From Listeria goaensis (GTDB lineage: Bacteria > Bacillota > Bacilli > Lactobacillales > Listeriaceae): 64,000 nucleotides of DNA. The translations under genes were made by a program, and so were the position numbers. Under the pieces are notes generated by a model. The model made no database searches. It worked only from the letters and a program-made list of their open reading frames with translations, and was not told where the DNA came from. Shown piece by piece: positions 43,868 to 54,723 of this stretch (position 1 is the first letter of the stretch; each line of letters begins with the position of its first letter). The stretch spans positions 310,001-374,000 of the forward strand of contig NZ_FYBQ01000001.1 of assembly GCF_900186125.1 (NCBI RefSeq). Direction: 5' to 3'.

Positions 43868-46800
43868 GTGGGATTTGTTCATTTACAAGTGGCGAGCGCC
43901 TATCATTTGCTGTCGAGCACAGCGCGAATTTCAGAACTCGTCCAAACGGCGAAAGATTACCATTATTCTGCGTTAGCAATTACAGATAAAAATGCGCTTT
44001 ACGGAGCGATTGAATTTTATACGACCTGCAAAAAAGAAGGGATTAAGCCGATAATTGGGATGACCATTGATATTGAAGGTGTCATAAATCCCGGAAACAC
44101 ATACGAACTTGTTTTACTTGCCGAAACGACAGAAGGCTATTACAACCTTTTAAAAATAGCTAGTGCAATTAAAACGCGAGAAGAAGGCGAGGAGATGCCA
44201 CTAAAATGGCTGCGCTCTTATTGCGATGGGATTATTGCGCTTTCGCCCGGACGAACAGGTGAGATTGAACAGCTACTTTTAGACGGAAATCAAGTTGCCG
44301 CACTAGAAGTTGTTTCAGAATGGCAAAGTATATTTGGTGAGACTAATTTTTATTTGACGCTTCAGAAGCATCAGGCAAATATGGCACAGGCTGTTGCCGA
44401 ATTTGCGCAGTCCAATGGGCTTTTCGTTGTCGCATCGAAAAATGTGCGTTACATGCGGCCAAAAGACATACAAGCGACCACGGTTTTGCAGGCTATTCGC
44501 GATAATCAAACGGTCGATTGGACATCACTCGAACTCGTTGGGCCAACTTATTTTGCAAGTCCTGATGAAATGGCACGCGACTACACGTCTAGTTTTGAGC
44601 AGGAGGCCTTAATGCGGGCTGGCGAAATAGCGGACCGGTGTAACGCAGAAGTCGCTATGCACCAACATCTTTTACCTCGCTTTCCTTTAGAAAAAGGGGA
44701 ACTTGCGCCAGACGTTTTGCAAGAAGTGGCAAGAGCTGGGCTCGTCTCGCGCGGGCTTGACGGCCGTCCTGAATACGAGGAGCGGCTTTCCTACGAACTT
44801 GATGTCATTGTTCGAATGGGTTTTGCGGATTACTTTTTGATTGTGTGGGACGTGATGAAATATGCACGGGAACACGATATTTTAACGGGACCGGGGCGTG
44901 GCTCTGCTGCGGGTTCGCTCGTTTCGTATGCCTTGCAGATTACCGATGTCGATCCGATTTTGTACAATTTACTATTTGAGCGCTTTTTAAATCCTGAGCG
45001 GGTGACGATGCCCGATATTGACTTGGATTTCCCAGATAATAAACGCGATGACGTTATTTCTTATGTCGTTCACAAATACGGTGAGAAACATGTTGCGCAA
45101 ATCGGCACGTTTGGAACGCTTGCGGCGAAAGCGGCGATTCGTGATACGGCACGAACATTTGGTTTAAACACTGTACAACTTGCGGAGTGGGCGAAATTAA
45201 TTCCGAATCAGCTTGGTATTACGCTTGCGAAAGCACGTGAGCTAAACGACCGCCTTGACCGACATATTGCGAGCACAAAAGAAAATGAAATGATATGGGA
45301 CGTCGCTTGTCAGCTTGAAGGCTTGCCGCGCCATATTTCAACGCACGCAGCCGGCATCGTCATCTCGGACAAGCCGCTAGTGAGCCAAGTACCGCTACAG
45401 GCGGGCAGTAACGATGCCCTTTTGACGCAATACCCGATGAATGATTTAGAAGCTATTGGTTTGCTTAAAATGGATTTTCTAGGTTTGCGTAACTTAAGTT
45501 TATTAGATCGCGTTTTGCGTTCAGTAAACTACAATCGCAAATTGTCTTTAACCATTCAAGACATTCCTTTAGACGATAAAAAAACGCTTGAATTGTTTAG
45601 ACGCGGTGATACAACGGGTGTGTTCCAATTTGAATCAGACGGCATCAGGCGTGTGCTCCGCAATTTGCAGCCGACTTCCTTTGAAGACATTGTGGCGGTT
45701 GATGCGCTTTACCGTCCAGGACCAATGGAGCAAATCGACACGTTTATTGCGCGAAAACATGGCAAACAAGCCGCCCAATACCCACATCCCGATTTAAAGC
45801 CGATTTTAGAAGTCACGTATGGCGTTATCGTGTATCAAGAACAAATTATTCAAGTGGCGAATCAAATGGCAGGGTTCTCGCTTGGTGAGGCCGATTTACT
45901 TCGCCGTGCAGTCAGCAAGAAGAAAGCCGACGTTTTAAACGAGCAGCGCCAACATTTTGTGCTTGGATCCGTCAAAAAAGGCTATTTGGAATCGAGTGCA
46001 AATGAAGTTTACGATATGATTGTGCGCTTCGCCAATTACGGCTTTAACCGCAGTCATGCCGCAGCCTATTCCAAAATCGCGTTTCAGCTTGCCTACTTAA
46101 AGGCCCATTTCCCCGCAGAATTTATGTCCGCCTTACTTAGTTCGGTTTTCGGAAATGATGCGAAAATCAGTCAATATGTAACGGAAGTGAAAAAATACGG
46201 CATTTCGATGCTTCCGCCTAGTATCAACAAAAGTCATTATTATTTCCAAGTAGAAGGAGACGCCATTCGTTATAGTTTTCGCGTCATTCGAAAAGTGCCG
46301 AATAAATTTATTTTGGCTTTCATCGAAGAGCGTAAAATAAAGCCGTTCCAAGATTTCTTTGATTTTTGTGAGCGCATGCCAAGCAAAATGATGACGCGAA
46401 TCATTTTAGAAGCGCTCATTTATGCGGGCTGTTTTGATGAGTTTGGTAAAGAGCGCGCAACGCTCATCGCGTCCATTGACGGGGCGCTTCAATTTACGAA
46501 TTTACTTGGAAATGATGAAAAAGGTATGAATTTATTTACGGAAGATGATGATTTCCTAAAATCCATCAAGCCGCGGTACCGCGAAGTGCCGCCTTTAACT
46601 GAGCAGGAAATGCTAGAGCTTGAGAAAGAATATACGGGGCAATATGTGTCCTCACACCCGATTTCACGCTATCAAGATAAAATGCAGAAACTAAACATGC
46701 CAGCTCTTCATGAACTAAAAAAAGGACAGAAAGCTACAATTGGGGCCTATATTTTAAATCAAAAAATCATTCGTACGAAAAAAGGGGAAAACATGTGCTT

Positions 46801-47197
46801 CTTGACCATCAGTGATGATAGTAAAGAATTGAGTGCTGTGTTATTCCCCGAAGCATATCGGCAATTTGCGGCGCTCACTGAAAAAGGGAGTTTAGTTGCG
46901 TTGCAAGTTAAAATGGACGAGCGGAACGGGGAACTTCAGGCGGTTGTGCAACACGTGCAAACACTGGATTCTTTGGAGTTTCCAAAACGGTTGTTTTTAA
47001 AAGTGGAAGAGAAATCAGCACTTGAAAAAATACGTCAACTTGCAAAAGCGAATCCAGGGCCATCGGTTGTTGTCGTCCATCTTTCAGGAACGCGCGAAAC
47101 GATGGCGCTCCCCGCGAAATTAAACGTAACCTTTTCAACCAAATTAGAAAAAGAATTAAAAGATTGGCTAGGAGAACAAAATGTTGTGTTCAAGTAA
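43868..47197 (+). CDS. dnaE: DNA polymerase III alpha subunit DnaE
   Basis: A 1109-residue error-prone replicative polymerase that extends RNA primers before PolC takes over. Order: an N-terminal PHP domain (1-~210), a palm with the catalytic aspartates in MPDIDLDFPDNKR (near 385), the fingers (GVFQFESDGIRR and DALYRPGPMEQ), and a C-terminal HhH and OB-fold region (about 960-1050). It lacks the 3'-5' exonuclease of PolC. The start is GTG 43868 after GGAGCGAGG, giving MGFVHLQVASAY as in Bacillus. Length is normal (~1115). A LexA-like box overlaps its promoter. Confidence 0.97.
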   Translation: MGFVHLQVASAYHLLSSTARISELVQTAKDYHYSALAITDKNALYGAIEFYTTCKKEGIKPIIGMTIDIEGVINPGNTYELVLLAETTEGYYNLLKIASAIKTREEGEEMPLKWLRSYCDGIIALSPGRTGEIEQLLLDGNQVAALEVVSEWQSIFGETNFYLTLQKHQANMAQAVAEFAQSNGLFVVASKNVRYMRPKDIQATTVLQAIRDNQTVDWTSLELVGPTYFASPDEMARDYTSSFEQEALMRAGEIADRCNAEVAMHQHLLPRFPLEKGELAPDVLQEVARAGLVSRGLDGRPEYEERLSYELDVIVRMGFADYFLIVWDVMKYAREHDILTGPGRGSAAGSLVSYALQITDVDPILYNLLFERFLNPERVTMPDIDLDFPDNKRDDVISYVVHKYGEKHVAQIGTFGTLAAKAAIRDTARTFGLNTVQLAEWAKLIPNQLGITLAKARELNDRLDRHIASTKENEMIWDVACQLEGLPRHISTHAAGIVISDKPLVSQVPLQAGSNDALLTQYPMNDLEAIGLLKMDFLGLRNLSLLDRVLRSVNYNRKLSLTIQDIPLDDKKTLELFRRGDTTGVFQFESDGIRRVLRNLQPTSFEDIVAVDALYRPGPMEQIDTFIARKHGKQAAQYPHPDLKPILEVTYGVIVYQEQIIQVANQMAGFSLGEADLLRRAVSKKKADVLNEQRQHFVLGSVKKGYLESSANEVYDMIVRFANYGFNRSHAAAYSKIAFQLAYLKAHFPAEFMSALLSSVFGNDAKISQYVTEVKKYGISMLPPSINKSHYYFQVEGDAIRYSFRVIRKVPNKFILAFIEERKIKPFQDFFDFCERMPSKMMTRIILEALIYAGCFDEFGKERATLIASIDGALQFTNLLGNDEKGMNLFTEDDDFLKSIKPRYREVPPLTEQEMLELEKEYTGQYVSSHPISRYQDKMQKLNMPALHELKKGQKATIGAYILNQKIIRTKKGENMCFLTISDDSKELSAVLFPEAYRQFAALTEKGSLVALQVKMDERNGELQAVVQHVQTLDSLEFPKRLFLKVEEKSALEKIRQLAKANPGPSVVVVHLSGTRETMALPAKLNVTFSTKLEKELKDWLGEQNVVFK

Positions 47198-47212
47198 AAT
47201 AATTTTTTCATT

Positions 47213-47241
47213 TCCTATACGATATAAAAATATGGTATAGT
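47213..47241 (+). promoter_or_regulatory. accDA promoter with overlapping dyad
   Basis: TATAGT (47236-47241) is the -10. A near-perfect dyad, CTATACGATAT-AAAA-ATATGGTATAG (47215-47240, one mismatch), spans the whole core promoter. Its placement fits an operator. It does not match the known FapR motif. Confidence 0.5.
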
Positions 47242-47404
47242 TTAGAGTGGAAAACGATGCTTGCAGTCTGCTAACGCATTTTAGTGGGCTGCTGTTTCTT
47301 TAAAAGAAATAATTTTCCTATCCGTAGCAGTTATTTTAAGCACTTATATATTTTTATTTTCGTTATGGATAATTTAAAAAGCATAGATAGGGGAGGTTTC
47401 ATCT

Positions 47405-48289
47405 TTGTTAGGAGATTTATTTACGAAGCCAAAGAAGAAAAAATATGCGGCCATTCCTACTGAAGGAGCGAAACGCGATGTTCCTGAAGGGATTATGACC
47501 AAATGTCCAAAATGCAAAAAAATTATGTACACCAAAGAGCTCGAGAAAAATTTGATGGTGTGTAGTCATTGTGGTTTTCATCATCCTATCGGAGCCAGAA
47601 AAAGAATTGAAATGTTGGTAGATGAGAATTCTTTTCGTGAACTGAATCCAGAACTAACAGCAGCAAATCCTCTTGGGTTTGAAAATTACATGGAAAAAAT
47701 CGAGAAAGATAAAGAAACAACCGATTTAAATGAAGCCATTTTAACGGGGCATGCAGAAATTGATGGGCAGCCGCTTGTTGTTGCTGTCATGGATTCACGT
47801 TTCCGTATGGCGAGTATGGGATCTGTTGTTGGGGAGAAGATTTTGTTAGCGGTAGAAGAAGCGGACCGCACAGGAGAGCCTTTTGTCATCTTTACGGCAT
47901 CAGGTGGTGCGCGCATGCAAGAAGGAATGCTTTCCCTTATGCAAATGGCGAAAACATCGGCGGCGTTCAAACGATTCAGCAATCATAAAGGGCTCATTAT
48001 TACGGTGATGACGCATCCGACGACAGGCGGCGTTTCGGCAAGTTTTGCCTCACTAGGCGATTTTAACTTTGCGGAACCAGGTGCGCTAATCGGTTTTGCC
48101 GGTAGACGAGTCATTGAACAGACAGTGCGCGAAGAACTTCCAGAAGATTTTCAAACCGCAGAATTTTTATTAAAACATGGGCAACTTGATGCGGTCATTT
48201 CAAGACTGGAACTAAGAGAGAAACTGCGTTTTCTGCTAGAGTTTCACCAAAAACCAGGTGAGGAGGCGACCGAATCAAATGGCGAATGA
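47405..48289 (+). CDS. accD: Acetyl-CoA carboxylase carboxyltransferase subunit beta
   Basis: A 294-residue subunit that with AccA moves the carboxyl group from biotin carboxyl carrier protein to acetyl-CoA, the committed step of fatty-acid synthesis. It has an N-terminal C4 zinc finger (C34, C37, C53, C56), then the crotonase-like fold with [18 protein letters not shown] and [10 protein letters not shown]. The start is TTG 47405 with GGGGAGG upstream. Its 3' end overlaps accA. A ~160-nt leader with hairpins precedes it. It lies downstream of dnaE but with its own promoter. Confidence 0.97.
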   Translation: MLGDLFTKPKKKKYAAIPTEGAKRDVPEGIMTKCPKCKKIMYTKELEKNLMVCSHCGFHHPIGARKRIEMLVDENSFRELNPELTAANPLGFENYMEKIEKDKETTDLNEAILTGHAEIDGQPLVVAVMDSRFRMASMGSVVGEKILLAVEEADRTGEPFVIFTASGGARMQEGMLSLMQMAKTSAAFKRFSNHKGLIITVMTHPTTGGVSASFASLGDFNFAEPGALIGFAGRRVIEQTVREELPEDFQTAEFLLKHGQLDAVISRLELREKLRFLLEFHQKPGEEATESNGE

Positions 48290-49235
48290 AATGGATTTTG
48301 AACAGCCAGTACTCGAACTGCGAACAAAAATTGCTGACTTAAAAGAGTACAATGAAAAGTCAGATGTGGACCTTACAAAGGAAATTGAAAAACTTGAACA
48401 TCGTTTAGCGAAACTTGAAGATGATATTTATAGCAACATGTCTGCGTGGGATAAGTTTCAAGTAGCGAGACATCCTGAGCGTCCGACAACGCTTGATTAT
48501 ATCAATCTTTTGTTTGAAGATTTTATGGAGCTGCACGGTGATCGTTATTTTGGCGATGATCCAGCGATTGTTGGTGGCGTGGCTAAATACCGCGGCATTC
48601 CGGTCACGGTCATTGGACATCAGCGCGGGAAAGATACGAAAGATAATTTATATCGTAATTTCGGTATGCCTCACCCAGAAGGTTTTAGAAAATCCCTGCG
48701 TCTTATGAAGCAAGCCAATAAGTTTGGGCGGCCGATTATTTGTTTTATTGATACGAAAGGGGCATATCCTGGACGCGCTGCTGAGGAACGCGGACAAAGT
48801 GAAGCTATTGCGCGCAATCTTTATGAAATGAGCGATTTAGAAGTTCCCGTTATTTCCATTGTAATTGGTGAAGGTGGTAGCGGAGGGGCGCTTGCGCTTG
48901 GTTTAGGTAACCAAATTTTCATGTTAGAAAATGCGGTTTTTTCCGTTATTTCACCAGAAGGCGCTGCTGCGATTTTATGGAAAGATGCGAGCATGGCGAA
49001 AAAAGCGGCAGAATCGATGCGCATTACGGCAGAAGATTTATTTGACTTAGGCATTACAGATGGTATCATTCCAGAAGTTCTAGGCGGTGCGCATCAAAAT
49101 GTTAAGGAACAGGCGAAACGGATTGATGAAACGCTAGCCAAATCAATTCGCACATTAACATCCTTTACGAAAGAACAATTAATAGAACAACGCTATACAA
49201 AATTTAAAAAAATTGGCGTATATGCCGATATGTAA
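48279..49235 (+). CDS. accA: Acetyl-CoA carboxylase carboxyltransferase subunit alpha
   Basis: A 318-residue partner of AccD. Its typical N-terminal helical region ([23 protein letters not shown]) leads to PTTLDYI and the acyl-CoA oxyanion segments [12 protein letters not shown] and [16 protein letters not shown] 48279 overlaps accD by 11 bases, with AGGAGG (48261-48266) inside accD, so the two subunits are coupled for balanced synthesis. ATG 48291 is a possible alternative. It ends with a strong terminator. Confidence 0.96.
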   Translation: MANEMDFEQPVLELRTKIADLKEYNEKSDVDLTKEIEKLEHRLAKLEDDIYSNMSAWDKFQVARHPERPTTLDYINLLFEDFMELHGDRYFGDDPAIVGGVAKYRGIPVTVIGHQRGKDTKDNLYRNFGMPHPEGFRKSLRLMKQANKFGRPIICFIDTKGAYPGRAAEERGQSEAIARNLYEMSDLEVPVISIVIGEGGSGGALALGLGNQIFMLENAVFSVISPEGAAAILWKDASMAKKAAESMRITAEDLFDLGITDGIIPEVLGGAHQNVKEQAKRIDETLAKSIRTLTSFTKEQLIEQRYTKFKKIGVYADM

Positions 49236-49241
49236 AATTGG

Positions 49242-49283
49242 GCGTGGTATGTTTTGTTGCAAAACGTATCATGCTTCTTTTTA
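49242..49283 (+). terminator. Terminator after accA
   Basis: A 15-bp stem with G-U pairs (49242-49256 with 49260-49274) followed by TTCTTTTT. Confidence 0.85.
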
Positions 49284-49487
49284 TGTTGTGAGCTTTTTAG
49301 CAAGCTTGTTTTTGTATAGACCAATTAACTTGGAATCGCGAAACTAATTGTTTGCGCATACTTAACCAATATTTTTCAAACAGGAAAAGATTTGTAAAAA
49401 GTCTGTATTCATACTTTTCATTTTATGTATTTTCATGTAAAATAAGAGCGTGTAATGGAAAAATATCATTTTCTGAGGTGGTAGTAA

Positions 49488-50450
<963 letters not shown>

Positions 50451-50459
50451 TTGAAATTC

Positions 50460-50491
50460 GGTCACCGGGACGAACTTTGGTGGCCTTTTTT
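50460..50491 (+). terminator. Terminator between pfkA and pyk
   Basis: A 7-bp stem with one G-U (50460-50466 with 50479-50485), then six T. Confidence 0.7.
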
Positions 50492-50680
50492 CGCGAAGAT
50501 TTATGAAAATAATTCATGAAAATGTGGAGATTGTCAAGTTGCACAAAAAAGTATGAGGAATGATAGCAACTTGCATAAAAGTTCACAAACAGCTTGTGTC
50601 CTATAGCTGTTACTGGTAAAATGAGTAAGATGTGTTTATAATGAAAAGTATGAATGGTAGTTTCTAGGAGGAATAGGAAA

Positions 50681-52438
50681 ATGAAAAAAACGAAAATTGT
50701 TTGTACAATCGGACCTGCTAGTGAATCAGTAGAAACACTAGTAAAATTAATCGAATCAGGAATGAACGTTGCACGTTTGAATTTCTCACACGGTGATTAC
50801 GAGGAGCACGGCGCACGTATTCAAAATATCCGTGAAGCAGCGAAAAAAACTGGGAAACCAGTTGCTTTGTTACTTGACACAAAAGGTCCAGAAATCCGTA
50901 CGAATGACATGGTCGGTGGAAAACTTGAATTTACAACAGGAGACGTTGTTCGTATCTCCATGACTCCAGTTGAAGGTACAAAAGAAAAATTCTCTGTTAC
51001 TTACGGTGAACTTTTTGACGATGTTGAAATTGGTTCTAGCATTCTTTTAGATGATGGTCTAATCGGCTTAGAAGTTACAGAAAAAGACGCAAGCAACCGC
51101 GAATTAGTTACAAAAGTTTTAAACGCAGGTGTTTTAAAAAATAAAAAAGGTGTTAACGTTCCTAACGTTTCTATTAACTTACCTGGAATTACCGAAAAAG
51201 ATGCGAATGACATCCGTTTTGGTTTAGAACAAGGTATTGATTTTATTGCGGCTTCATTTGTTCGTCGTGCTTCTGACGTGTTAGAAATTACTAAAATCTT
51301 AGAAGATAACGATGCAACTCACGTTCAAATTATTCCTAAAATCGAAAACCAAGAAGGTGTCGACAATATCGATGAAATCCTTCAAGTTTCTCAAGGTTTA
51401 ATGGTTGCACGTGGTGACCTTGGTGTTGAAATTCCGGCTGAGGAAGTTCCAATTGTACAAAAAGAATTAATCCGTAAATGTAATAAATTAGGAAAACCAG
51501 TTGTAACAGCTACTCAAATGCTTGATTCTATGCAACGTAACCCGCGCCCAACACGTGCGGAAGCGTCAGACGTAGCGAATGCTATCTTTGATGGTACTGA
51601 TGCCATCATGCTTTCAGGTGAAACAGCTGCTGGGGATTATCCAGTTGAATCCGTTCAAATGATGGCAAAAATCGCACTTCGCACTGAAGAAGCACTTATC
51701 GCGCAAGACAAATTTGCGCTTAAAATGCATGCTAATACGGATATGACTGAAGCAATTGGTCAAGCAGTAGGACACACTGCTCGTAATTTAGATGTTCAAA
51801 CAATTGTTGCTGCGACACAAAGTGGTCATACCGCACGCATGATTTCGAAATACCGTCCAAAATCTCATATTTTAGCGGTCACATTTAACGAACATGTTTG
51901 TCGTGCATTGGCACTTTCATGGGGCGTATATGCGCGTCTAGCAGAACCAGTTCAAAATACAGATGATATGTTTGATCTTGCTGTTAAAGAATCCATTGCT
52001 TCTGGATTAGCACAACAAGGCGATTTAATCATCATCACAGCTGGTGTACCAGTAACTGAAAGTGGTACAACAAACTTGATGAAGATCCAACTAATCGGTG
52101 AAAAAGTCGTAAAAGGCCACGGAATCGGACGTAGTTCTGTAAGTGGAAAAGCGATTGTAGCGAAAACAAATGAAGAAGCGCTAGCTAAAGCTGAAGAAGG
52201 CGGAATTCTAGTTGTGAAGACAACAGATAAAGACATGATGGCAGCATTTGAGAAGAGTGCCGCAGTTATCGTCGAAGAAGGTGGCTTAACTAGCCATGCT
52301 GCTGTTGTAGGAATTAATTTAGGCATTCCAGTCGTTGTGGGTGCAAAAGATGCGACATCTTTAATCAACGACGGTGAAACTGTTACAGTTGACGCACGCC
52401 AAGGCAGCGTATATAACGGTAAAACAGCAACACACTAA
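50681..52438 (+). CDS. pyk: Pyruvate kinase with C-terminal PEP-utilizer domain
   Basis: A 585-residue enzyme forming pyruvate and ATP. It has the TIM-barrel A domain (catalytic [18 protein letters not shown], then [16 protein letters not shown]), the B domain (about 70-170) and the C domain. The extra C-terminal ~110-residue PEP-utilizer-like domain, seen in Bacillus and Listeria, has [20 protein letters not shown]. The extra domain has the TSH motif but is not thought to react. ATG 50681 has AGGAGG upstream. A TATAAT at 50637-50642 suggests its own promoter besides co-transcription with pfkA. Confidence 0.97.
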   Translation: MKKTKIVCTIGPASESVETLVKLIESGMNVARLNFSHGDYEEHGARIQNIREAAKKTGKPVALLLDTKGPEIRTNDMVGGKLEFTTGDVVRISMTPVEGTKEKFSVTYGELFDDVEIGSSILLDDGLIGLEVTEKDASNRELVTKVLNAGVLKNKKGVNVPNVSINLPGITEKDANDIRFGLEQGIDFIAASFVRRASDVLEITKILEDNDATHVQIIPKIENQEGVDNIDEILQVSQGLMVARGDLGVEIPAEEVPIVQKELIRKCNKLGKPVVTATQMLDSMQRNPRPTRAEASDVANAIFDGTDAIMLSGETAAGDYPVESVQMMAKIALRTEEALIAQDKFALKMHANTDMTEAIGQAVGHTARNLDVQTIVAATQSGHTARMISKYRPKSHILAVTFNEHVCRALALSWGVYARLAEPVQNTDDMFDLAVKESIASGLAQQGDLIIITAGVPVTESGTTNLMKIQLIGEKVVKGHGIGRSSVSGKAIVAKTNEEALAKAEEGGILVVKTTDKDMMAAFEKSAAVIVEEGGLTSHAAVVGINLGIPVVVGAKDATSLINDGETVTVDARQGSVYNGKTATH

Positions 52439-52463
52439 AATGAAATAATCTAAAAATAACTAA

Positions 52464-52507
52464 CAAAAGGCTAAGACGCTAAGAGTGTCTTAGCCTTTTG
52501 TTTTTTT
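52464..52507 (+). terminator. Terminator after pyk
   Basis: A perfect 14-bp stem (52464-52477 with 52487-52500) followed by seven T. It abuts the promoter of the next gene, whose -10 is TATAAT at 52525-52530. Confidence 0.95.
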
Positions 52508-52560
52508 ATCAAAGCAAAATGCGTTATAATAAAAATATGATTATCATTGGAGTTGATAGC

Positions 52561-52935
52561 TTGAAAAATGTATTTTTATATTGGATTTTATACGGCTTTG
52601 TTGAACTTCTTATTTATGTGTGGCTGTTTAAGGCAATTGGTTTTTGGCCGCTTGTTTTTGTTCAAATTGCTTCAACGACACTTGGCGTTTATATGTTTAA
52701 AAAAGTAGGGCGGAATATTTTTAGAAATATTCGTGATGGTCGAACGGTGGCGCCGTATTTGCTAGATACAATTTGTTTCTTTATTTCTGCGCTCTTATTG
52801 ACCATTCCGGGTATTTTAACAACGATTCTTGGTTTGCTGCTTTTCATTCCTTTTATACGGAACCTCATAAAACCAAGGCTCGCGAAATGGTTTACGACTA
52901 AAAAACATAAAACAGACTACTATTTTGATATGTAA
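52561..52935 (+). CDS. FxsA family membrane protein
   Basis: A 124-residue protein with four hydrophobic segments, matching the FxsA family (related to E. coli FxsA, which affects phage exclusion). It has MKNVFLYWILYGFVELLIYV at the start, DTICFFISALLLTIPG in the middle, and the family-typical LTTILGLLLFIPFIR. The TTG start at 52561 has TTGGAG nine bases upstream and lies ~30 nt after the predicted transcript start; upstream in-frame codons fall in the promoter. Role is unknown. It probably shares transcripts with the DUF441 gene and citZ-icd. Confidence 0.82.
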   Translation: MKNVFLYWILYGFVELLIYVWLFKAIGFWPLVFVQIASTTLGVYMFKKVGRNIFRNIRDGRTVAPYLLDTICFFISALLLTIPGILTTILGLLLFIPFIRNLIKPRLAKWFTTKKHKTDYYFDM

Positions 52936-52940
52936 AAAGT

Positions 52941-52968
52941 GCGGGCTGTGAAAAGCTCGCTTCTTTTT
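52941..52968 (+). terminator. Terminator after the fxsA-like gene
   Basis: A 7-bp stem with one G-U (52941-52947 with 52954-52960) followed by TTCTTTTT. Confidence 0.75.
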
Positions 52969-53044
52969 GAAAAAACTTTAATAGCATTTTCTTATGTTGT
53001 TTTCAAAATAAGATAGGTTTGTTTTATACTATTTCTCCATTTTA

Positions 53045-53053
53045 TGCTATAAT
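53045..53053 (+). promoter_or_regulatory. Extended -10 promoter before the DUF441 gene
   Basis: TGC followed by TATAAT (53048-53053). No good -35 is seen, as common for extended -10 promoters. It can drive DUF441-citZ-icd. Confidence 0.65.
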
Positions 53054-53099
53054 ATTTTCTATCTTGTGTGTTTTCAAGGTAGCAAGAAGGGTGTCAAAA

Positions 53100-53564
53100 A
53101 TGTTTACAGAAAGCATGCTATTTTTACTCTTATTTTTATTACTAGGGATTATCGCCAAAAACAACTCATTAATTATTGGCGTGGCGGTTGTCATTTTACT
53201 AAAACTTTTTGCGGGAAATACAAAGATTATGGAAGTGGTTCAAGCAAAAGGGATCAATTGGGGGGTTACCATTATTACGATTGCCATCTTGATTCCGATT
53301 GCGACAGGACAAATTGGCTTTAAAGACCTGATTGAATCGTTTAAGTCACCAGCTGGTTGGATTGGCTTATCGGCGGGTATCTTAGTATCCATTTTATCTA
53401 GAAAAGGTGTTAGTTATATGGCTGCGGATCCGCAAATTACGGTTTCGCTCGTTTTTGGGACGATATTAGCTGTTGTGTTATTTCGAGGCATTGCAGCTGG
53501 CCCTGTTATTGCGGCAGGGATTGCCTACATGGCCATGCAACTGGTTACTTTCTTTACAAAATAA
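53100..53564 (+). CDS. ytwI: UPF0756 / DUF441 membrane protein (YtwI)
   Basis: A 154-residue protein with four or five membrane helices (about residues 5-35, 50-70, 80-100, 110-150), matching the UPF0756 family; the segment SAGILVSILSRKGVSYMAADP is typical. ATG 53100 has AAGAAGGGTG six bases before it; the frame extends upstream to 53019 without an RBS. It lies 21 nt before citZ, as in Bacillus (ytwI-citZ). Its function is not known. Confidence 0.88.
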   Translation: MFTESMLFLLLFLLLGIIAKNNSLIIGVAVVILLKLFAGNTKIMEVVQAKGINWGVTIITIAILIPIATGQIGFKDLIESFKSPAGWIGLSAGILVSILSRKGVSYMAADPQITVSLVFGTILAVVLFRGIAAGPVIAAGIAYMAMQLVTFFTK

Positions 53565-53585
53565 GAAGCGTGAAGGAGGATTTCT

Positions 53586-54710
53586 ATGACAGTTTCAAAA
53601 GGATTAGAAAATGTTTACGTAGCAGAAACGTCTATTAGTTCGATTATAGACGATACATTAAAATATGTGGGCTACTCGATTGATGATTTAGTCGAAAATA
53701 ATGTGAGCTTTGAGGAAGTTGTTTACTTGCTCTGGCATCTTAGACTTCCGAATAAGGAAGAGTTGATTAAGTTTAAAGATGAAATTAATGAGCATATGGC
53801 TATATCTGACACGATTATTACGAGCTTACGCATGCAAAATCATCAAAAATTACACCCGATGAGTGTGCTCCGGACAACGGTTTCCATGCTGGGTGTGTTT
53901 GATACAGAATCGGAGCTTGATGACGGTGAGTCCATTTATAAAAAAGGGTTGCGTTTACAGGCGAAAATGCCGACAATTGTTGCTGCTTTTGCGCGCATTC
54001 GTAGAGGACTTGATCCAATTTCACCAAAGCCTGGGCTCAGTGTTGCAGCTAATTTCCTGTATATGATGACAGGGGAAGAAGCTGATCCTCTATCTGTTGA
54101 GGCGATGAATAAGGCGCTTGTGCTACACGCTGACCATGAATTTAACGCTTCAACTTTCACAGCGCGTGTTTGCGTCGCGACCTTATCAGATGTTTACTCT
54201 GGGGTTACTGCAGCGATTGGTGCTCTAAAAGGACCTCTCCACGGGGGAGCAAATGAACGAGTTTTTGATATGCTTGTAGAAATTGATAGTGCTTCTAGTA
54301 ATGTGCGCGACTATATTCAATATAAAATCGATCAAAAACAAAAAATTATGGGCTTCGGGCACCGTGTTTACCGCGGCGGCGACCCACGTGCGAAACATTT
54401 AAAAGAAATGTCTGAGCGTCTTACAAAAGAAAAAAACGAGGAAAAATGGTTTGAACTGTCTAGCCAGGTAGAAGAAGCTGTTTGGGAATTAAAGCATTTG
54501 CGTCCAAACGTTGACTTTTATTCGGCGTCAGTCTATCATGCGCTTGGAATTGATGCAGATTTATTTACGCTTGTCTTCTCAGTAAGCCGAGTTTCAGGCT
54601 GGCTGGCACATATTTTTGAACAATATCGTGATAATCGCTTAATTCGCCCGCGTGCGATTTACGTAGGGCCAGAAGCGCGCGTTTATCAACCAATTGAAAA
54701 GAGAGTTTAA
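53586..54710 (+). CDS. citZ: Citrate synthase
   Basis: A 374-residue type II-like enzyme condensing acetyl-CoA and oxaloacetate. Catalytic residues fall in [12 protein letters not shown] (His), [14 protein letters not shown] (His) and the Asp in [20 protein letters not shown] precedes the ATG. icd follows directly, its RBS overlapping the citZ stop. Listeria is known to lack 2-oxoglutarate dehydrogenase, so this branch supplies 2-oxoglutarate and glutamate rather than a full cycle. In L. monocytogenes citZ is reported to be under CcpC control; a possible CcpC-like dyad lies near 52529. Confidence 0.97.
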   Translation: MTVSKGLENVYVAETSISSIIDDTLKYVGYSIDDLVENNVSFEEVVYLLWHLRLPNKEELIKFKDEINEHMAISDTIITSLRMQNHQKLHPMSVLRTTVSMLGVFDTESELDDGESIYKKGLRLQAKMPTIVAAFARIRRGLDPISPKPGLSVAANFLYMMTGEEADPLSVEAMNKALVLHADHEFNASTFTARVCVATLSDVYSGVTAAIGALKGPLHGGANERVFDMLVEIDSASSNVRDYIQYKIDQKQKIMGFGHRVYRGGDPRAKHLKEMSERLTKEKNEEKWFELSSQVEEAVWELKHLRPNVDFYSASVYHALGIDADLFTLVFSVSRVSGWLAHIFEQYRDNRLIRPRAIYVGPEARVYQPIEKRV

Positions 54711-54723
54711 GGAGGAAAATGGA

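Noticed and set aside
49340-49365. TGTTTGCGCATACT as a cre upstream of pfkA
   Set aside because: Three mismatches at fixed positions.
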